Numbered from the stretch's first letter, positions 1-14,200 are shown. The stretch is DNA of 64,000 bases from Xanthostigma xanthostigma (GCA_963575645.1 OY754466.1:43246001-43310000), one strand, 5' to 3'. Numbers and translations: made by a program. Notes: generated by a model not told the origin, from the letters alone.

Positions 1-182
1 ATAACGGAACGAATTTTTCTACAGTGATAGCACTGTGCAGTGCTCATCGGAACATACCCTTTAACTGTTAATCGTATTTTCAAGCAGTTTATATCTGTAC
101 TTATGCCATGCAGTCCTAAACAGTATGGGCTTAAGTGTTAATAATAATTATTTCAGAAATTCTGCTTTGATTAGTTCTTGCT
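1..182. other. Window edge, possible last exon of an upstream plus-strand gene
   Basis: A pyrimidine-rich stretch ending in AG at 23-24 could be a splice acceptor. From 27 one frame runs about 14 codons to a TAA at 69-71. This is too short to assign. It would make an upstream plus-strand gene converge on the TRM6-like gene. I see nothing else here. Confidence 0.2.
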
Positions 183-1565
183 TTATAATTCCGAGTCCAC
201 TTTGTAACCATATAAAATGTATCCTCCGTGACTCATGTTTACATCGGGGTGCGTTCTCTGCGGTAAAACTTGATATCGTCTCATAAAGTTACTAACTAAA
301 CGCAAGCCATTGCAGTCGGCTCTTCTCTTAAGCGCTAAATACAATTCTTGTAGCGGTTCAAGAACTATTGAAAACACAACGATAGGTCGACTTTTGCCTA
401 AGAATGGAATTAAAGCCTCCACTATAGCGACAGGATGCTCCTTGGGAATTACGATTAATGCGTCGACTTTGTTTTCTAAAATTTTACATGCACGTTCGTT
501 GTCAATTTCCCACATTTTTTTAACTGTTTCGTTTTGATTCGTAGTTACAGGTGTTACTCCATTTTGATCGTTACTAATTTCGGAAAACTTTCTCTTTTTT
601 CCTGAATTTTCTGGCGTTTCTGCAGACGCATCGTTATTCACATCGGAAGGAACAACTGACGATTCCTCGCATTCCTTACTTCCGTTGTCAGTTTTCATTT
701 TTTTAATATGTTTTTCATGTTCTAAATTATTCGTCGTCGACTTTTCACATTTGAATTTCTGATAAAAATGTCGAAGCACAGAATACAAATTGACATCGAT
801 CAGCCTGTCTTGGTGTTCTTTTTCAAATTGTAAAGCACAAATTGCTTGCTTTTGAGCTACGTTGCCCTGATGCACATGTACCAACTGACCGTTCGTGTTG
901 GCTCCGATGCGCTCTAAAATCGCTGCCGCCGGTAGACCGCTGGTGCCACTTTCAAAAAGCATGAACGTGCCATCAGACTGAATGTTTGCGTAAGTTAATA
1001 TTTGAGACAAGTCATCTATTCTTAAACCTAATATTTTACTAGGATCTTGTCGATAATACATTTCTGATAATATTTTAATGGTGGGTTTCCGAATGCGAAT
1101 ATACTCAAAATATTTTTTTTCTTTCTTTTTTAAGTATTTTTCTTGGCTATATTCAGTTTTAGAGGAAAATGTTGTCGAATTAGTTATTAACTTCTCTACA
1201 ATGTCAGATGAAGTTAAAGCTTCGTCACGTAATTTTAGAATATCATCAGTTGTCAATTTTTGCGACGTTCCATCGTCAACTATATCTCTATTGTCTAAGC
1301 CAGATTGTTCAATTGCAACTTTCTCAAAAATTGAACTTGGACGATGTGCTTCTGTCAGTGTATATAACCGTTTGCCTTTCGGTTTTAAATTCATTTGAAA
1401 AGTACTGAAATATCGCTTTGATACAATACTGCTCAATTCTATTTTATCTTTTCCCAATAAAACGGTATCATTTAATTTTAATTTATGCAGTTTGGTATAC
1501 GATTGCCTCTGAATAACCACATAATCTCCGTCTTTGATTATATTTTTTTCACCGGAATCAGCCAT
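183..1565 (-). CDS. TRMT6: tRNA (adenine-58-N1)-methyltransferase non-catalytic subunit TRM6
   Basis: This is the RNA-binding partner of TRMT61A; the complex makes m1A58 in the T-loop of tRNAs, including initiator tRNA, in the nucleus. The 460-aa reading frame matches the family over its whole length and is slightly shorter than the human protein (about 497 aa). Recognisable parts are the N-terminal 'DGDYVV' barrel start, the central conserved segment 'NRDIVDDGTSQKLT' followed by 'NSTTF..KTE(Y)SQEKY(L)KKK', a variable acidic and lysine-rich linker, and a C-terminal Rossmann-like half ending in 'YQVLPQRTHP' and a glycine-rich 'GGYILYGYKV'. It lacks a SAM-binding signature, as expected for this subunit. 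I use the ATG at 1563-1565 (MADSGEK); the longer frame upstream only reaches a TTG. The CDS has no intron. It is divergent from the TDRD5-like gene. Confidence 0.93.
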   Translation of the reverse strand: MADSGEKNIIKDGDYVVIQRQSYTKLHKLKLNDTVLLGKDKIELSSIVSKRYFSTFQMNLKPKGKRLYTLTEAHRPSSIFEKVAIEQSGLDNRDIVDDGTSQKLTTDDILKLRDEALTSSDIVEKLITNSTTFSSKTEYSQEKYLKKKEKKYFEYIRIRKPTIKILSEMYYRQDPSKILGLRIDDLSQILTYANIQSDGTFMLFESGTSGLPAAAILERIGANTNGQLVHVHQGNVAQKQAICALQFEKEHQDRLIDVNLYSVLRHFYQKFKCEKSTTNNLEHEKHIKKMKTDNGSKECEESSVVPSDVNNDASAETPENSGKKRKFSEISNDQNGVTPVTTNQNETVKKMWEIDNERACKILENKVDALIVIPKEHPVAIVEALIPFLGKSRPIVVFSIVLEPLQELYLALKRRADCNGLRLVSNFMRRYQVLPQRTHPDVNMSHGGYILYGYKVDSEL

Positions 1566-2266
1566 TGTTAAATGCACAAAACACAAATAATTAATAAAAA
1601 TACTTATAACGGCCCAAGTACTATGCTTCTTTATAATTTATTTTTCCAGGTTAGAACACATCCACGAGTTGTCAATCTGTCACTTTATCCCATGGATTCT
1701 ATAGTCTATGCTTTATCCATTGGTTTTATATTCAAAGGTGTAACCACTGGATAACTACCACAATAAAATCTTAAAACTCCCTGGTACTAACTTTGATGAT
1801 GTTTGCTACCAACTGTCTTTTCTCTGCTACCAGTCGTACTGCATTGTTCTCTGGCGTACTAACATGGACATAGGAATGTAGTCCATGCGTACCATGTCCA
1901 TGATGCGTACTAACCAGTATTATTTTGAAAATGGTTTATAAACATGTGACGTTTATGAAACTCACACAATATTAATTGTAACTTTTGAAACCTTAATTTT
2001 CTTAATATAAGCTTGTGTTTAAAAATTGGGCCTGCCAAAAATCGTAATATTGTAGTTTATGTTATCTATGATTATTATCTATTGATGAATCGAAAGTTAT
2101 ACATTTGTTATCTATGGTTAAGAATCATGGAATTAACTTCTAGGCATAATATAAACTTATAAAAATGCTTGTAAACTGTAGTGTAGTGTCAGAGTGTCTT
2201 TGAAGATAAAGTGTACAAAACAGTTACTTATTTAATTCTACGTGAGATTGTGACATTTCAGTGAAA
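1566..2266. promoter_or_regulatory. Divergent intergenic region TRM6 / TDRD5-like
   Basis: The 701 bp between two opposite start codons must hold both 5' ends. No TATA box or known operator stands out. Around 1810-1915 there are repeated GTACTAAC- and GTCCATG-type words, which may be remnants of a small repeat or a binding cluster. Confidence 0.45.
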
Positions 2267-5200
2267 ATGAGTAGTAAACAAAACCAGCTAAAAGACATCA
2301 AGTCATTACTTAAGGGACTTGTACTTTCTTGTCCCGGAGGAATATCTGTAAATAAACTCAGAAGAGACTACAGAGAAGAAGAAGGTGAAGATATCCCTTT
2401 TAAAAAATTTGACTATGGTGATGTTGTAAGCTTCCTAAAATCTTTGGATGATGCTGTAGTGGTAAGTACAAAGTATTTTGTTAATTAACATGACAGGACA
2501 TTTGTCCTTTCTATTTTTTTATTTTAATTTTCCAATTCAACTGGTTACTTATAATAAAGAGAGACAAAAAAAATAAGTTTAGAAACTAAAACCCGACTAC
2601 TGAAAAGTATAAAACAAGAAAATATCCTCTTCTGAGGATAGCCGTGGTCATATGCCACCTACCCTTACAAAGCATTTTATTTTAACAGTAGTAAGCGATC
2701 ATAAGCTCTAGGGCAAAGTGCATCACGCTATACATTTAGAGGGGCCTCATATATAGGTATGAGATGGCATACGACCACGGCTATCCTCAGATGAGAATAT
2801 TTTCTTGTTTCATACTTTTCAGTAGTCGGGTTTTAGTTTTTAAACTCATTTTTTATTTGTTTTTAATTTGCTTCCCTCTGGGATCAACATTCAAAAATAA
2901 ATGTGGCCTATGTTACCCGGGCCATAATAACGAATCGATTGACACCTTATTTATCAAAATCGGATGAATAGTTTAGGCGCTATGGTGGAACATCCGTAAA
3001 TACAAACATACATAAAATGCTAAACTCATAACCCTTCCTTTTGGCTTCGCCGTAGTCGGGTAAAAAAGCATTAATTGTATCGAGTGAGCGACCTTAAAAT
3101 AAAAAAATGTTTATATTTTGAATTGAAATTATGTCTAAATACAATGTTTAATTTGTTTCAGGTGTGTGGAAATGATTTAGAGTCATTAGTAATTCCCGTA
3201 AGTTCATCAAAAACGGCACAGATTGAAGAAATGATAAGTAGGCAGAGACCGGGGAAACCAAAAAGGTATAGTATTATTATTATACGTATTTTCAAGTATT
3301 ATGTAACTAGTCGTTAATAATATTAATATTTATTATTCAACACGCGTAATATGTAATTTCGGGGCCCTGCTAAATTCGGGAGAAATAATAGATTATTTCA
3401 TGTTGACACGTAGAGTGCTAATAATGAGCCGTACAGTGTGATAATGAATTTTCTGGACCAATAGAAACGCAGTAGCAAGCCCGAGCGTGCAATAATGAAA
3501 AAAAACTGCACGCAGCTTCTGGACCAATAGGAACGTGGTAGGCGGTATTGTATATAATATGAAAACAGCATCGCAATTCAGCGAAAGTCATGGCTATCTT
3601 GTGTGCATCGAGGGCGCTGGGTACGTCAATCAATGAAGTGATTTATTATTTTTCCCTCTTTTATCAGGGCCCCGATTACATATTACTCGTGCTAGTTGAA
3701 TAAAATATTATGTGCGACCATTGATCGAAGGAGAATATTCCACTCGCGTGCGTTTTACCGCACTCGCTACGCTCGTGCGGCAAATTTCACGCTCATGAAA
3801 TCTTCTCCTTCTCTCACTAGTCGCACAATATACTATTATTATTTTTTTTCAGAGGTAAAAGGCCACACTTACACAGAAATACGCAGCCTAGATTCCAAAA
3901 TCCATCCTATACTCCGAGGAGAGAATATTTTCGGCCACGTATTCATTGGCCCGATTCTACGAGTTCTGTTTCAAGACCTCGGCGTAATTTGAATATTCTC
4001 CCGGCCGAAGAAGGAAGAAATTACCGAAAAGATAAATTTTCTTTAGATTACGATTCTAGTTTCTATCAATCAGATACTGAACTTGAAAAATACGGTAAAG
4101 CGACAATTTCTACAGATTGTCACGAACAGAAATGTAGAAAGACGAATATTTCTCCAGATTCAGATCTTAGTTATGATAAATCAAAAACTGACGTGGAAGA
4201 CGATTACGATGATGATAGAAATAAATCTTCTGTTTATATCAGTAGAAATGAACCTGAACCAGAAGCTGTATCTAATGAAATTGTCGAGAAAGACTCCGAA
4301 ACACAACTTAGGTATTTCGGAGATATTCCAATGCCTAACGTATACGAAGTGTTTTACAGTGACGATGAGGTACCTCTAAATGATAGTCGTTCAGAATGCG
4401 AGACTCCTACGGTCGGTGTAGAGTTGGATGACGATTGTGACACTAAACCACAAGGAACATCGACTTTATCCAACTTAAGTTTTCCACAAAGAAGATTAGA
4501 CGATTGTATACCAAAAAGTATTAAAAAAAATTTACAGGAACTTATTTCCGAGTACGAAAATGGTTTATGGTGTTGTGAATTACCTGGCATTTATCGGGAA
4601 CGGTTTGGAAGTGAATTGAATTATATGCAATATGGATTTTACAGTATGAGTTCTATGTGCAAAGTGTTGCCAGATGTGTTTCATTGCATAAGGCCAAGTA
4701 ATTCGGATTGGAAATTGTTCGATGCTCGATTACCACATCCGGTAACCGAAACGGAAACGAAGCCATCATATAATTTTAGGGAGCGTGTTGTTCTTCGCGA
4801 TGATGCATTGCCGTTCTTTGAAAAGGTTAGTATATTTATCTTAATAATTTCGTCTAGAACAGAGGTGTCAGACTGATTTTTCTAAAGGGCCATTTATAAG
4901 ATTTAGGGTGCACAAGCGGGCCAGCCTAAATTCAAAACTAAAACACATACTAAATTAAAATCTTTATTCAGTTTCAATTTTCATATAATAATAATAAATA
5001 TAGTTTAAAAAAAACTAAAAAACACGCTTTATATCGAACTAAAAAGTAAAAAATATTTTTTTTAAATAAGCTTAAAACAATAATGAATAAAAAATACAAG
5101 TATTATTGTGAAAAAAGCGTGGGACGCTTTGTTCCACATTTTCGTACATCGAGCCACCCACGCTTTTTTCACAATAATACTTATGTTTTTTATTCATTAT

Positions 5201-8200
5201 TGTTTTAAGCTTATTTAAAAAAAATATATTTTTTACTTTTTAGTTCGATATAAAGCGTGTTTTTTAGTCCACTTTTTAGTTCGATTTATTGTCAAAAATT
5301 TACCAAAAAAAAAAAAAACAATTTTCTTTTTCGGCGTGGACGGGATTAGAACCCACGACCCGTGATTCCGAGAGTTGACGTCAGCGAAGACCCGTGCCTT
5401 AGACTGCACGGCTAGCCAGTGTACTTACAGTGCTAGCATATTATACCACTATATAAACCACTTGCTGTAGTCCAAACGAGTTTACAAACATACATACATA
5501 CAAACTTACAAGTGAAACTAATATAAAGCGTGTAAAAAGGGTAAATTATCTTGAGCTTGAAGATCCAGACACCTGAGGTCTCTTGGTTTTTGATAAGCTC
5601 ATTGATGTCAGTTTGTCATATTTGAGGTAGTTATTTTCAGAATAGATTCTGGTGACAGACCGTATCTTAGACATCACTGATTTAGAGGTACGGTAGATTT
5701 GAAATCCCCAAAGAAAATAATACACCTATCCCCCGATTTACACGGTAGATACGTTCCTGAGAAAAACGTGTAAATCGAAAATTAATAATTTTCAAGTCAA
5801 AACCGTGTAAATCGAAAAGCTTGCAGAAAATGCATAATTTTGCTATTTAACCTATTTGGTAAATTGCTATCATTTCCCTCCAAAATTTCCCGCATTTTTT
5901 CCCTCTGAATTTTACTTAAATCACAGCCGTTAATTTATAATAATCTAAATTATGCACTCACTTGTAATTTACGAATATGGAAAATTAAATCTTTCTGAAA
6001 CTGTGAAACTTTCACTCAAATACAATTTTCCGTAGATAAAACTTTAATTTTATGCGAATAAATACAGACATAGTGTGCGTGTGCAGCAAGTCAGCACATA
6101 AGCTCGGGATTCCCCGTGAGATGTGTACACAGCGCACGTGTTCAATCACAGTAGCATTTAGTTTGGAAAACCGTGTAAAAGCGAAAACGTGTAAAACAAG
6201 TACTGTGTAAATTGGGGGATGGGTGTAATTCCTTTTAATTTTGATGTTAATTTTCTTTTTCAGCCTGTAATAAAAAAGAAGTATCCCTTAAACGTGATGA
6301 CTTTAGAAGATACCTTGACGTGCGAATGGCTTCCAGAAGTACTGGAAGATGGATTTTTGGAAATGAAAGTGGGAGAAGTGTACGATCCAAGTAAGTTTTG
6401 GATTATGAGACGAGACAGATATTCAGATCTAAACAAGTTGATGGAAGACTTGCAAGTATATTATATGGTCAATCCAACCGACTACTTAATTTCCGATGAA
6501 CTGCTTGAAGTCGGCTTAGTGTGCGCTGGAATAGCGTGCGGTGAATATCATCGAATAATAGTTGTCAAAATTGAAAATGAAAAACAAGTGAAGGTATTTT
6601 GCGTCGACTACGGAACGGTCGTGTTGTGTGAAAAATCAACCTTGCGCTTTTTGCCAAGAGATTTCGCTTATTTGCCCCAACAGGCGATACGTTCGAGACT
6701 CCATAACTTAAGACCGAAACATCCCGACATCTTATGGTCGAGGAACAGCGCGCATTTGTTTCTCGATTCTGTGAGAGACAAGGAACTTCTTTGCATTATC
6801 AATTCTAGTGATTCTAAGGTAAATATTATTTATATCAAATACTAGACATATTTCTACAACAAATTTAAAGATCAAGCTTAAAATATTGGATTGCAAAAAG
6901 CATTGTCGAAAAACCTGATTTGACATCGGCGTTAGATTGTGCACACACATATTTCTCCGTAAGAAAAGCATTGCTCCTGCACATATAAAACCTGTAAATA
7001 CTTTTAGGTATATTATCACAATAATGTAAAGTCATTTTCAAATCAAATTTTTTGATATCCGATTTGTACCCATTCAAAGCCGGTACAGACAATTAATGGT
7101 CCTACTTGTAAAGGAAAATATCACCTATCGATCAGTGAAAAAGTGTTTGAATCGTTTCTGTAACGAACTCATGATCTTTTCCGGTTTATAATGTTATAGA
7201 CGGAGAGCTGGCTACGGAGAAAATGGGTGACTCGGTGCAGAGCTGAAAATTTGCAGAATAATAGGAGATAGTATAAGTAAGTAGGGAAAAATTTGCCAGA
7301 AGGCTAGGCGGAAGATAAAGAGCCGCCAGAAGGCGCTAATGTTGCGAAAAATCAGTGCACTTCTGGCAATTTCTAAACTTATTCTGTAATTCAAAACTAG
7401 ATTATATATTATATATACAGTAAAACCTCGTTAACACGAACTCGTAAAAGTCAGGCAAAAAGTTCGTGTTATGTGGGAGTTCGTGTAAACCGAGTATGGC
7501 ATAAAATACAGTCATTTTTTAAGTGTCAAATCATGATTTATTTTAAGTAAACATTGAATAATTATTTATTATAAATTATCTAATAACATTAATTGTTCTT
7601 AAATATTATCTGAGTTTGAAAGTTTGTTTTTATTTGTTTACAAAATACATTTCAATAAATAAGAGGGGAAACATTTTGAGGTATGTTTCTATTTATAGGA
7701 TTTCGAATGAATTTTTAATCTCTCAATCCTTTGTCTATTTTTAGAATGTGAGTTAATTACTTTTGTAATCCCTTAAGCGAATCTTTTCTTTTAGTTGTAT
7801 TGTATATTCATTGACCAAAATTATCAAAATATATGACCTGAGAATTTTTGTAGTTCGTATTATCCGATAATTAACCGTGAAGGGACGAAAAAGTTGTTCG
7901 AAGTTCGTATTAACGAGGGTTCGTGTTAACTGAATATAATTACATTAAAGCTTATGTGACCATTGTCGAGAGCAAATTTTTGTTCGCGTTAAACCGAAAT
8001 TCGTGTTAACCGTGTTCGTGTTAACGAGGGTTTACTGTATTATACATTATATAGTTATAAGGGCATACTGAAAATTCAAACATGATATAATAATTACATT
8101 CGACAAATATTCAAAATTATTAATGACATTTTGATAGAAATAACAACGTAATTTTATTAATGAAAATATATGACGATTAATTTTATTTCTATCAAAATGA

Positions 8201-11200
8201 CATTAATAATTTTGAATATTTGTTGAATGTAAATATTATATCATGTTTGAATTTTCAGTATGCCCTTATAACTATATAATGTATAATATATATAATATAT
8301 AATCTAGTTTTGAATTACAGAACAAGTATAGAAATTGCCAGAAGTGCACTGATTTTTCGCAACATTAGCGCCTTCTGGCGGCTTTTTATCTTCCGCCTAG
8401 CCTTCTGGCAATTTTTTCCCTACTTACTTATACTATCTCCTATTATTCTGCAAATTTTCAGCTCTGCACCGAGTCACCCATTTTCTCCGTAGCCAGCTCT
8501 TAGCCATTAGTATAGATGAAAATTTTCGAAATGTAATAATGATTGATAACAATTTTCTTCTTTTTTTTCAGAATAGAACTTTAGAAATTACTCTTTACGA
8601 CACAAGTACCGAACTGGACATCTGCATAAATGACCTGATGGTGGAGAAAAAAGTAGCCGATTATATAACAGCGCCGAAAAACAAAGTTTCCACCAAGTCA
8701 AACACTAAGGTAATTACATACATCAAACATATTCAATCGGGTTCAAAATATTTGTATAAAGATTTTGAAACATTAGCTGTTAATAATTCCGACTGTATTA
8801 GCAACAGCAATAATGATACGGTGAATTGTAAAGTAGTGTCTAACGGGCATTTAAGTGGTGGTGATAGTGACAGTTGGGGGGAGGAGGAGTTCATAAGCCC
8901 TATCCGATTGAGGAAAAATGGCCATAGTGAAGATAGCAAAGTTTCATCTAAAAGTGAGAATATTACCGAAATTCCCGTGAAAAGAAAAAGCAAATATTAC
9001 GAACTGCTTTTAAAAGGGCATAGACAACGTTTTAACAAAGCTAAAGAATAGCCCTAAATTGTCCTTGTTTCCTTAACTATTTTGAACAGTGGACTCTCTA
9101 CAGTGCGTTCACCGAAAGTAGTAACAGTGAATAATTACTGTATCTTACTAGGTACAAAAAAAGTTTAAATAGGTTTTGTTCAACTCATAACTTACTATCG
9201 GAAACTGCTGGGGTATATTTTTTTGTACTTCACACTCAACCAGAAGTATACATGCATTTTTTTTTAATGGCAACATATTTTTTTATATTTTCGAAATTTC
9301 CTTTTTCTTCATACCTCGATCGAAAGTGCATGCTTTCGGCATCGATTGTAAGGCAGAAAGTCTATCATTTACGCTTCGGATGGATTACGCGCACTGATGC
9401 GGGAAGCACGTACGTTCGGACGGCAGTAAAGAAAAATAGCCTATCAACTGTTGTTTAGATGTCGTTTCCATGGCAACTCTATTACATATGAGCTAATAGT
9501 CGCGAACAGCTGTCATTCGTGTTTTTACATATAACCTCATAGCTGCTTTATCTGTGTTTGAATGTAATTAATTAATATATTTAATAAGCGTACTTACGAC
9601 CGAGGTATGAAGAAAATAGTATACACCACACTGGCCGAAAGTTTGCTACCTTGCACTGCGAGCCGAGGGCATCATGAAGCGCAGTGCAAGAATATCAAAC
9701 TTTCGACCTTCGTTGTGTAATATACAATTTTTTTCTCTATACATTCATATCAAATTGTCATAAGGTTACATAAGAAAACATTCTAGAAAAACGTTACCGA
9801 TTTATTAATTAAATACACAGTAATAATTAATTTCACATGACGTGTAAATTATTAATAATAATTATTATAGTACGCGCCACGAATCTAAAAGGTTCGGAAA
9901 TTAGTCACAAACAGCGTTGCAAAGGCCGTTGATACTCCCACCACCTCCCAGCTACCTGCACGGAACGCGCGCTTGTCTGTGATTGGCCGTGATCGCTCGT
10001 TGCCTTTTCACTTGTCGCTTTCCTGCTTTAAAGTACAGTCGAGTACGCTATTGTCAAGTTGTTATTGCTATTTAGTTTTGTTGAGTTGTGAGTTTGTACT
10101 TTTTCAACAGACTGTACAAGCGCAAGCCTGCATTCGCATCTAACTTCCGAGCCTTTTAGATTCGTGGCGCGTACTATACTGTGTATTTTGTCTCGAATAT
10201 TTTCTTATGTAACCTTATGAAAATTTTATATGAATTTACAGAGAAAAAATTGGAGATTTCGAAAATATAAAAAAAAAAAATTATATTGCTATTTGAAAAA
10301 AATGCATGTCTACATTCGGTTGAGTTTGAAGTACAAAAAAATATACCTCAGCAGTTTCCGGTAGAAAATCTCGAGTTGAACAACAAAACTATTTAAAGTT
10401 CCTTTTGTATACACGAATTATTCAATGTTACCAATTTCGGTGAATACACTGCATAGTTTAGTTCAGAAATTGTAATTCTTTACTGACAAGTTTAATGAAG
10501 TGACGAAACAATAAAACAAAGTAAAGTATACTCATTCAAAGATTGCTCTAAACCAGGCCTGGCCAAATGGCGGCCCCCGGGCCGGATCCGGCTTGCAGCA
10601 CAATTTTGTCCGGCCCGCGAAGAATTTTATAAATTTTAGAAAAATAGTAAAGAAATAGCAAGGGCGCCAGAACAGACGAAACATTTTTTTTTTTGCTCTC
10701 CTAATACGGAAATAGAATGTGAGGATCTTTTTTTTTTTGGCTCGCGGTTAAATTTTCATCAGCTATACGGCCCGCGGTCGTATTTTCATCAGCTATGTGG
10801 CCCGGCGATCAAAAGATTTGCCCGCCCCTGCTCTAAACTGTGCCGTTCATATTGTGAAACAATAAATATTAGTGTGAATTTTTAATACGGTGTAGTGCGT
10901 ACTACTATTTAATAACTTTAAAGAATAGCTTCTGTTGCTACCTGTTAAAACACCCATTGTTACATGTCTACATTAGAAAAATTTATTTCTCAAACAATGT
11001 CACCATCGGGATACGAACCCCGAATCTTTCCACTATCGCGGCGGACTGAGTTACATTACTCCACAGTGACACAGTAAGAAGCTATTCTTTAAAGTTATTA
11101 AATAGTAGTACGCACTACACCGTATTAAAAATTCACATTTGTTATTAAAAGGCCGTTTCAACTATATGAACATAAGTTTTCACTGTTACGTTTCCTAATG

Positions 11201-14200
11201 AAATAGACATTGTCTTGATTTAAGAATCAGATTAATAAATGAAAACAACTTTCATCGTTGATTCACCCACAGCTCTCACTTCTGTGAAGGTTCATATCTG
11301 ACGTTATCTAAGATAAAAATTAGCTCTCGCATGATGTGAAATATACAGTTACAAATTGCTATATATTAGAATGATGAATTGACCTTACTGTGTCACTGTG
11401 GAGTAATGTAACTCAGTCCGCCGCGATAGTGGAAAGATTCGGGGTTCGTATCCCGATGGTGACATTGTTTGAGAAATAAATTTTTCTAATGTAGACATGT
11501 AACAATGGGTGTTTTAACAGGTAGCAACAGAAGCTATTCTTTAAAAATAAATATTAGTTACTGACTACGATTTCTGAATCGAACTTTAACTGAATCAGAA
11601 TCATAAATAGAAAATCTAGTTAATACTTTCACCAGTTCTCACTTAGAAACTGAATTTGTACAAAATGAGTCAGACATGAATTATTATAAATTAATTATTG
11701 TATTAAACAAAACATTTTTTTTATGACGAGTCAAATTTAGAACAATTTTTTTATTAAACAACTGTTAACAATGTGTATGGCCTGCTTATGTAATTTTTCA
11801 GGCGTATAATTGTGGTTTGTATTATTATTAATTAATAAATTAATTAATTAACTGATATTAAAGTTTTATTTGATGTGTTGACTTGCTGGTGCTAGAAGTC
11901 AGACTAATATTTTAAGTTTTGAGGAATTATACGATTATCAAATAAATTCTTTCCCTAAAAGCTTAAAATATTCTAACATCATTAATACAAATAACTAAAG
12001 CTGTAAAAGTTAGGAGAAATTGTGTACCCGTATGTATTCGTTACTTAAAGAACCAGTACTCGTTACTTTCGTATCGTTACTTTACTCGTTACTTTTCATA
12101 CGACATACAATCGTGTACTAACAGCATCAAGAAGTGTATGTTCTCTGGCATCAAGCATGTACCATCGCATAGTGGCGCGTCGCATACGTGATACGTTATG
12201 ACTTTGTTCGTATAACGTATAACCGCATCAAATGAGTCGAATTGACTCCATGTCAGTTCGACTCGTTTGATGCGGTTATGGATACGACAGATGCGAGTAA
12301 CGAAATGAATTTTTAAGTAACGATTCGTTACTTCGAGTCAGACGATGTACCCGTTACTCAGTAACGAATACATACGGTTTGTTACAGCTCTACAAATAAC
12401 TCTCATTATTGCTTTCAATTGTTCAAATATTGGTTGTTTAATGCAATAATTAAAACAAATGGTCTGATTTGTTAAGTATTTTGTATTTGAAGATTAATTT
12501 ATGAGCAGTAAACAACAAAGTCTGTAGAAAGATATTTTTATAGTATTTATCAGATTTATAAGCTACACGTATTGTGAATGATGTTGGGACATATTTTATG
12601 CTTTTAGGGTAAAGTTGATGATCGATTGGTCAGTGTCTACCTTTGTCCGAGTTTTGAAGACATTGAAGCCGGGTTGGTCCCGATGTTTAGTGATCTCGCT
12701 TTGCTTGCCAGACACAACATGAATATAGAATTAATATTCTCAGCCTATGTTCAGGCAGCAATGACGAATCGCAATTTTAACGCTGTAACTTTTTCAATTC
12801 GTAAAGTTCCAAAAAAGCCATTGCCGACAGAAAAGGACACAGGTAAGAATAATATATATATTTTTTTTCTCTCACATTTGAGCAACTGTGTGTGAGACTA
12901 ATTACAGACCTCGGAATAATAGAGTTCGACTGAATGTGATTTTTGTTGGCCGAAGACGCGTTATGTTTCTTTTTTTTCATTTTCGACCGGAGCAACTGTG
13001 AACAGAACAGAATAAATTTTATTTATACAGGTATACAAAATTCTAGCCAATTGGCTGACGGGACCATTCCAACTTAAAAAATATTGACATTTGATAAAGT
13101 ATAATGAAGAAAAGAACATTTCTGAAATTGCGTGAGGTGACGCGGGTAATGGCTAGTATTCAATATGATATTTGCCATAGTTACCTACGTAATACATTCA
13201 CGTCATGTAAAAATTAATCAAAGAATGCTTAACTAGTTTACTTCTGACAGATCTACAAAACAAAAGAACAGCTGAATTTTTTTTATTTTCAAAATTTTTC
13301 CGAAATTAAAATTAAGAATAGCATTTTTTTAACGAAACCGTTATCATATAAAAAACACCGTTATAGCATGTATCTCTTCTGCGCATGCGCCGATTTTGCC
13401 CAAAAACAATAGGGCTCTTCATATTTGCGTATCAAAGATCTTCCCAAAATTTGGTTTCAATCCGTTTGACCTGTATCATGTTCACAGACAAACAGACGCA
13501 CAGAGTTTTTCCAAATATATGTTTTTTAAATTTGGAGGACCTCAAAACGAAAAAATATCGTAAAATTTAGAAAAGTGAATTTTGACCTAAACCAGTACCA
13601 TTCCCCACTTGTGGGTTGGAATGGTAAAAATGTCAAAGAAGAAAAAAAAATGGGCATTAACCAGATCTTGGGCTTCGGGGACACATTTGGTTTGTTTTTG
13701 ACCAAGGCGGATTTTTTTGCTGAAATTACAATTGGCCTTTTGAATGAAATTTTTTTTTGTCATATATGGAAAGATTGTATATAAGTTTTATAACAAAACT
13801 ATTTTTCTTTTTTTTATTTTCGTTATAATTCAAAAGTTATATCAAATTAAAAATAAACATTTGTACCCAGTTCCGAGAACGCGCCGACATTTCCCGAACA
13901 TAATGTGACGTCATAGTGTTAATTTCTATTATCATCACAATTCAATTGACACAGTTTTTTTAACACTTTTAACCTCTCATTGATTGAATACAGTCAATAT
14001 ACAGTAGAGACGCGATAATCCGGACTAATTAAAACACAGCTGATCCGGATTACCAAAATGTCCGGATTACTGGATGTAATTTTAATTATCAAGAAAACAA
14101 ACTAAAATGCTCATATTTTGCGGCTAACTGTTTATTTGAGGCTCCCTTTTTTAATTTGTCAAGAATTTCGTTTTTTACTTGCAGTGATAAAGTAACGTGT

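Noticed and set aside
7212-8492. Identical 60-codon frames at 7212-7394 (minus) and 8310-8492 (plus)
   Set aside because: They are mirror images of one arm of a long inverted repeat, not genes.
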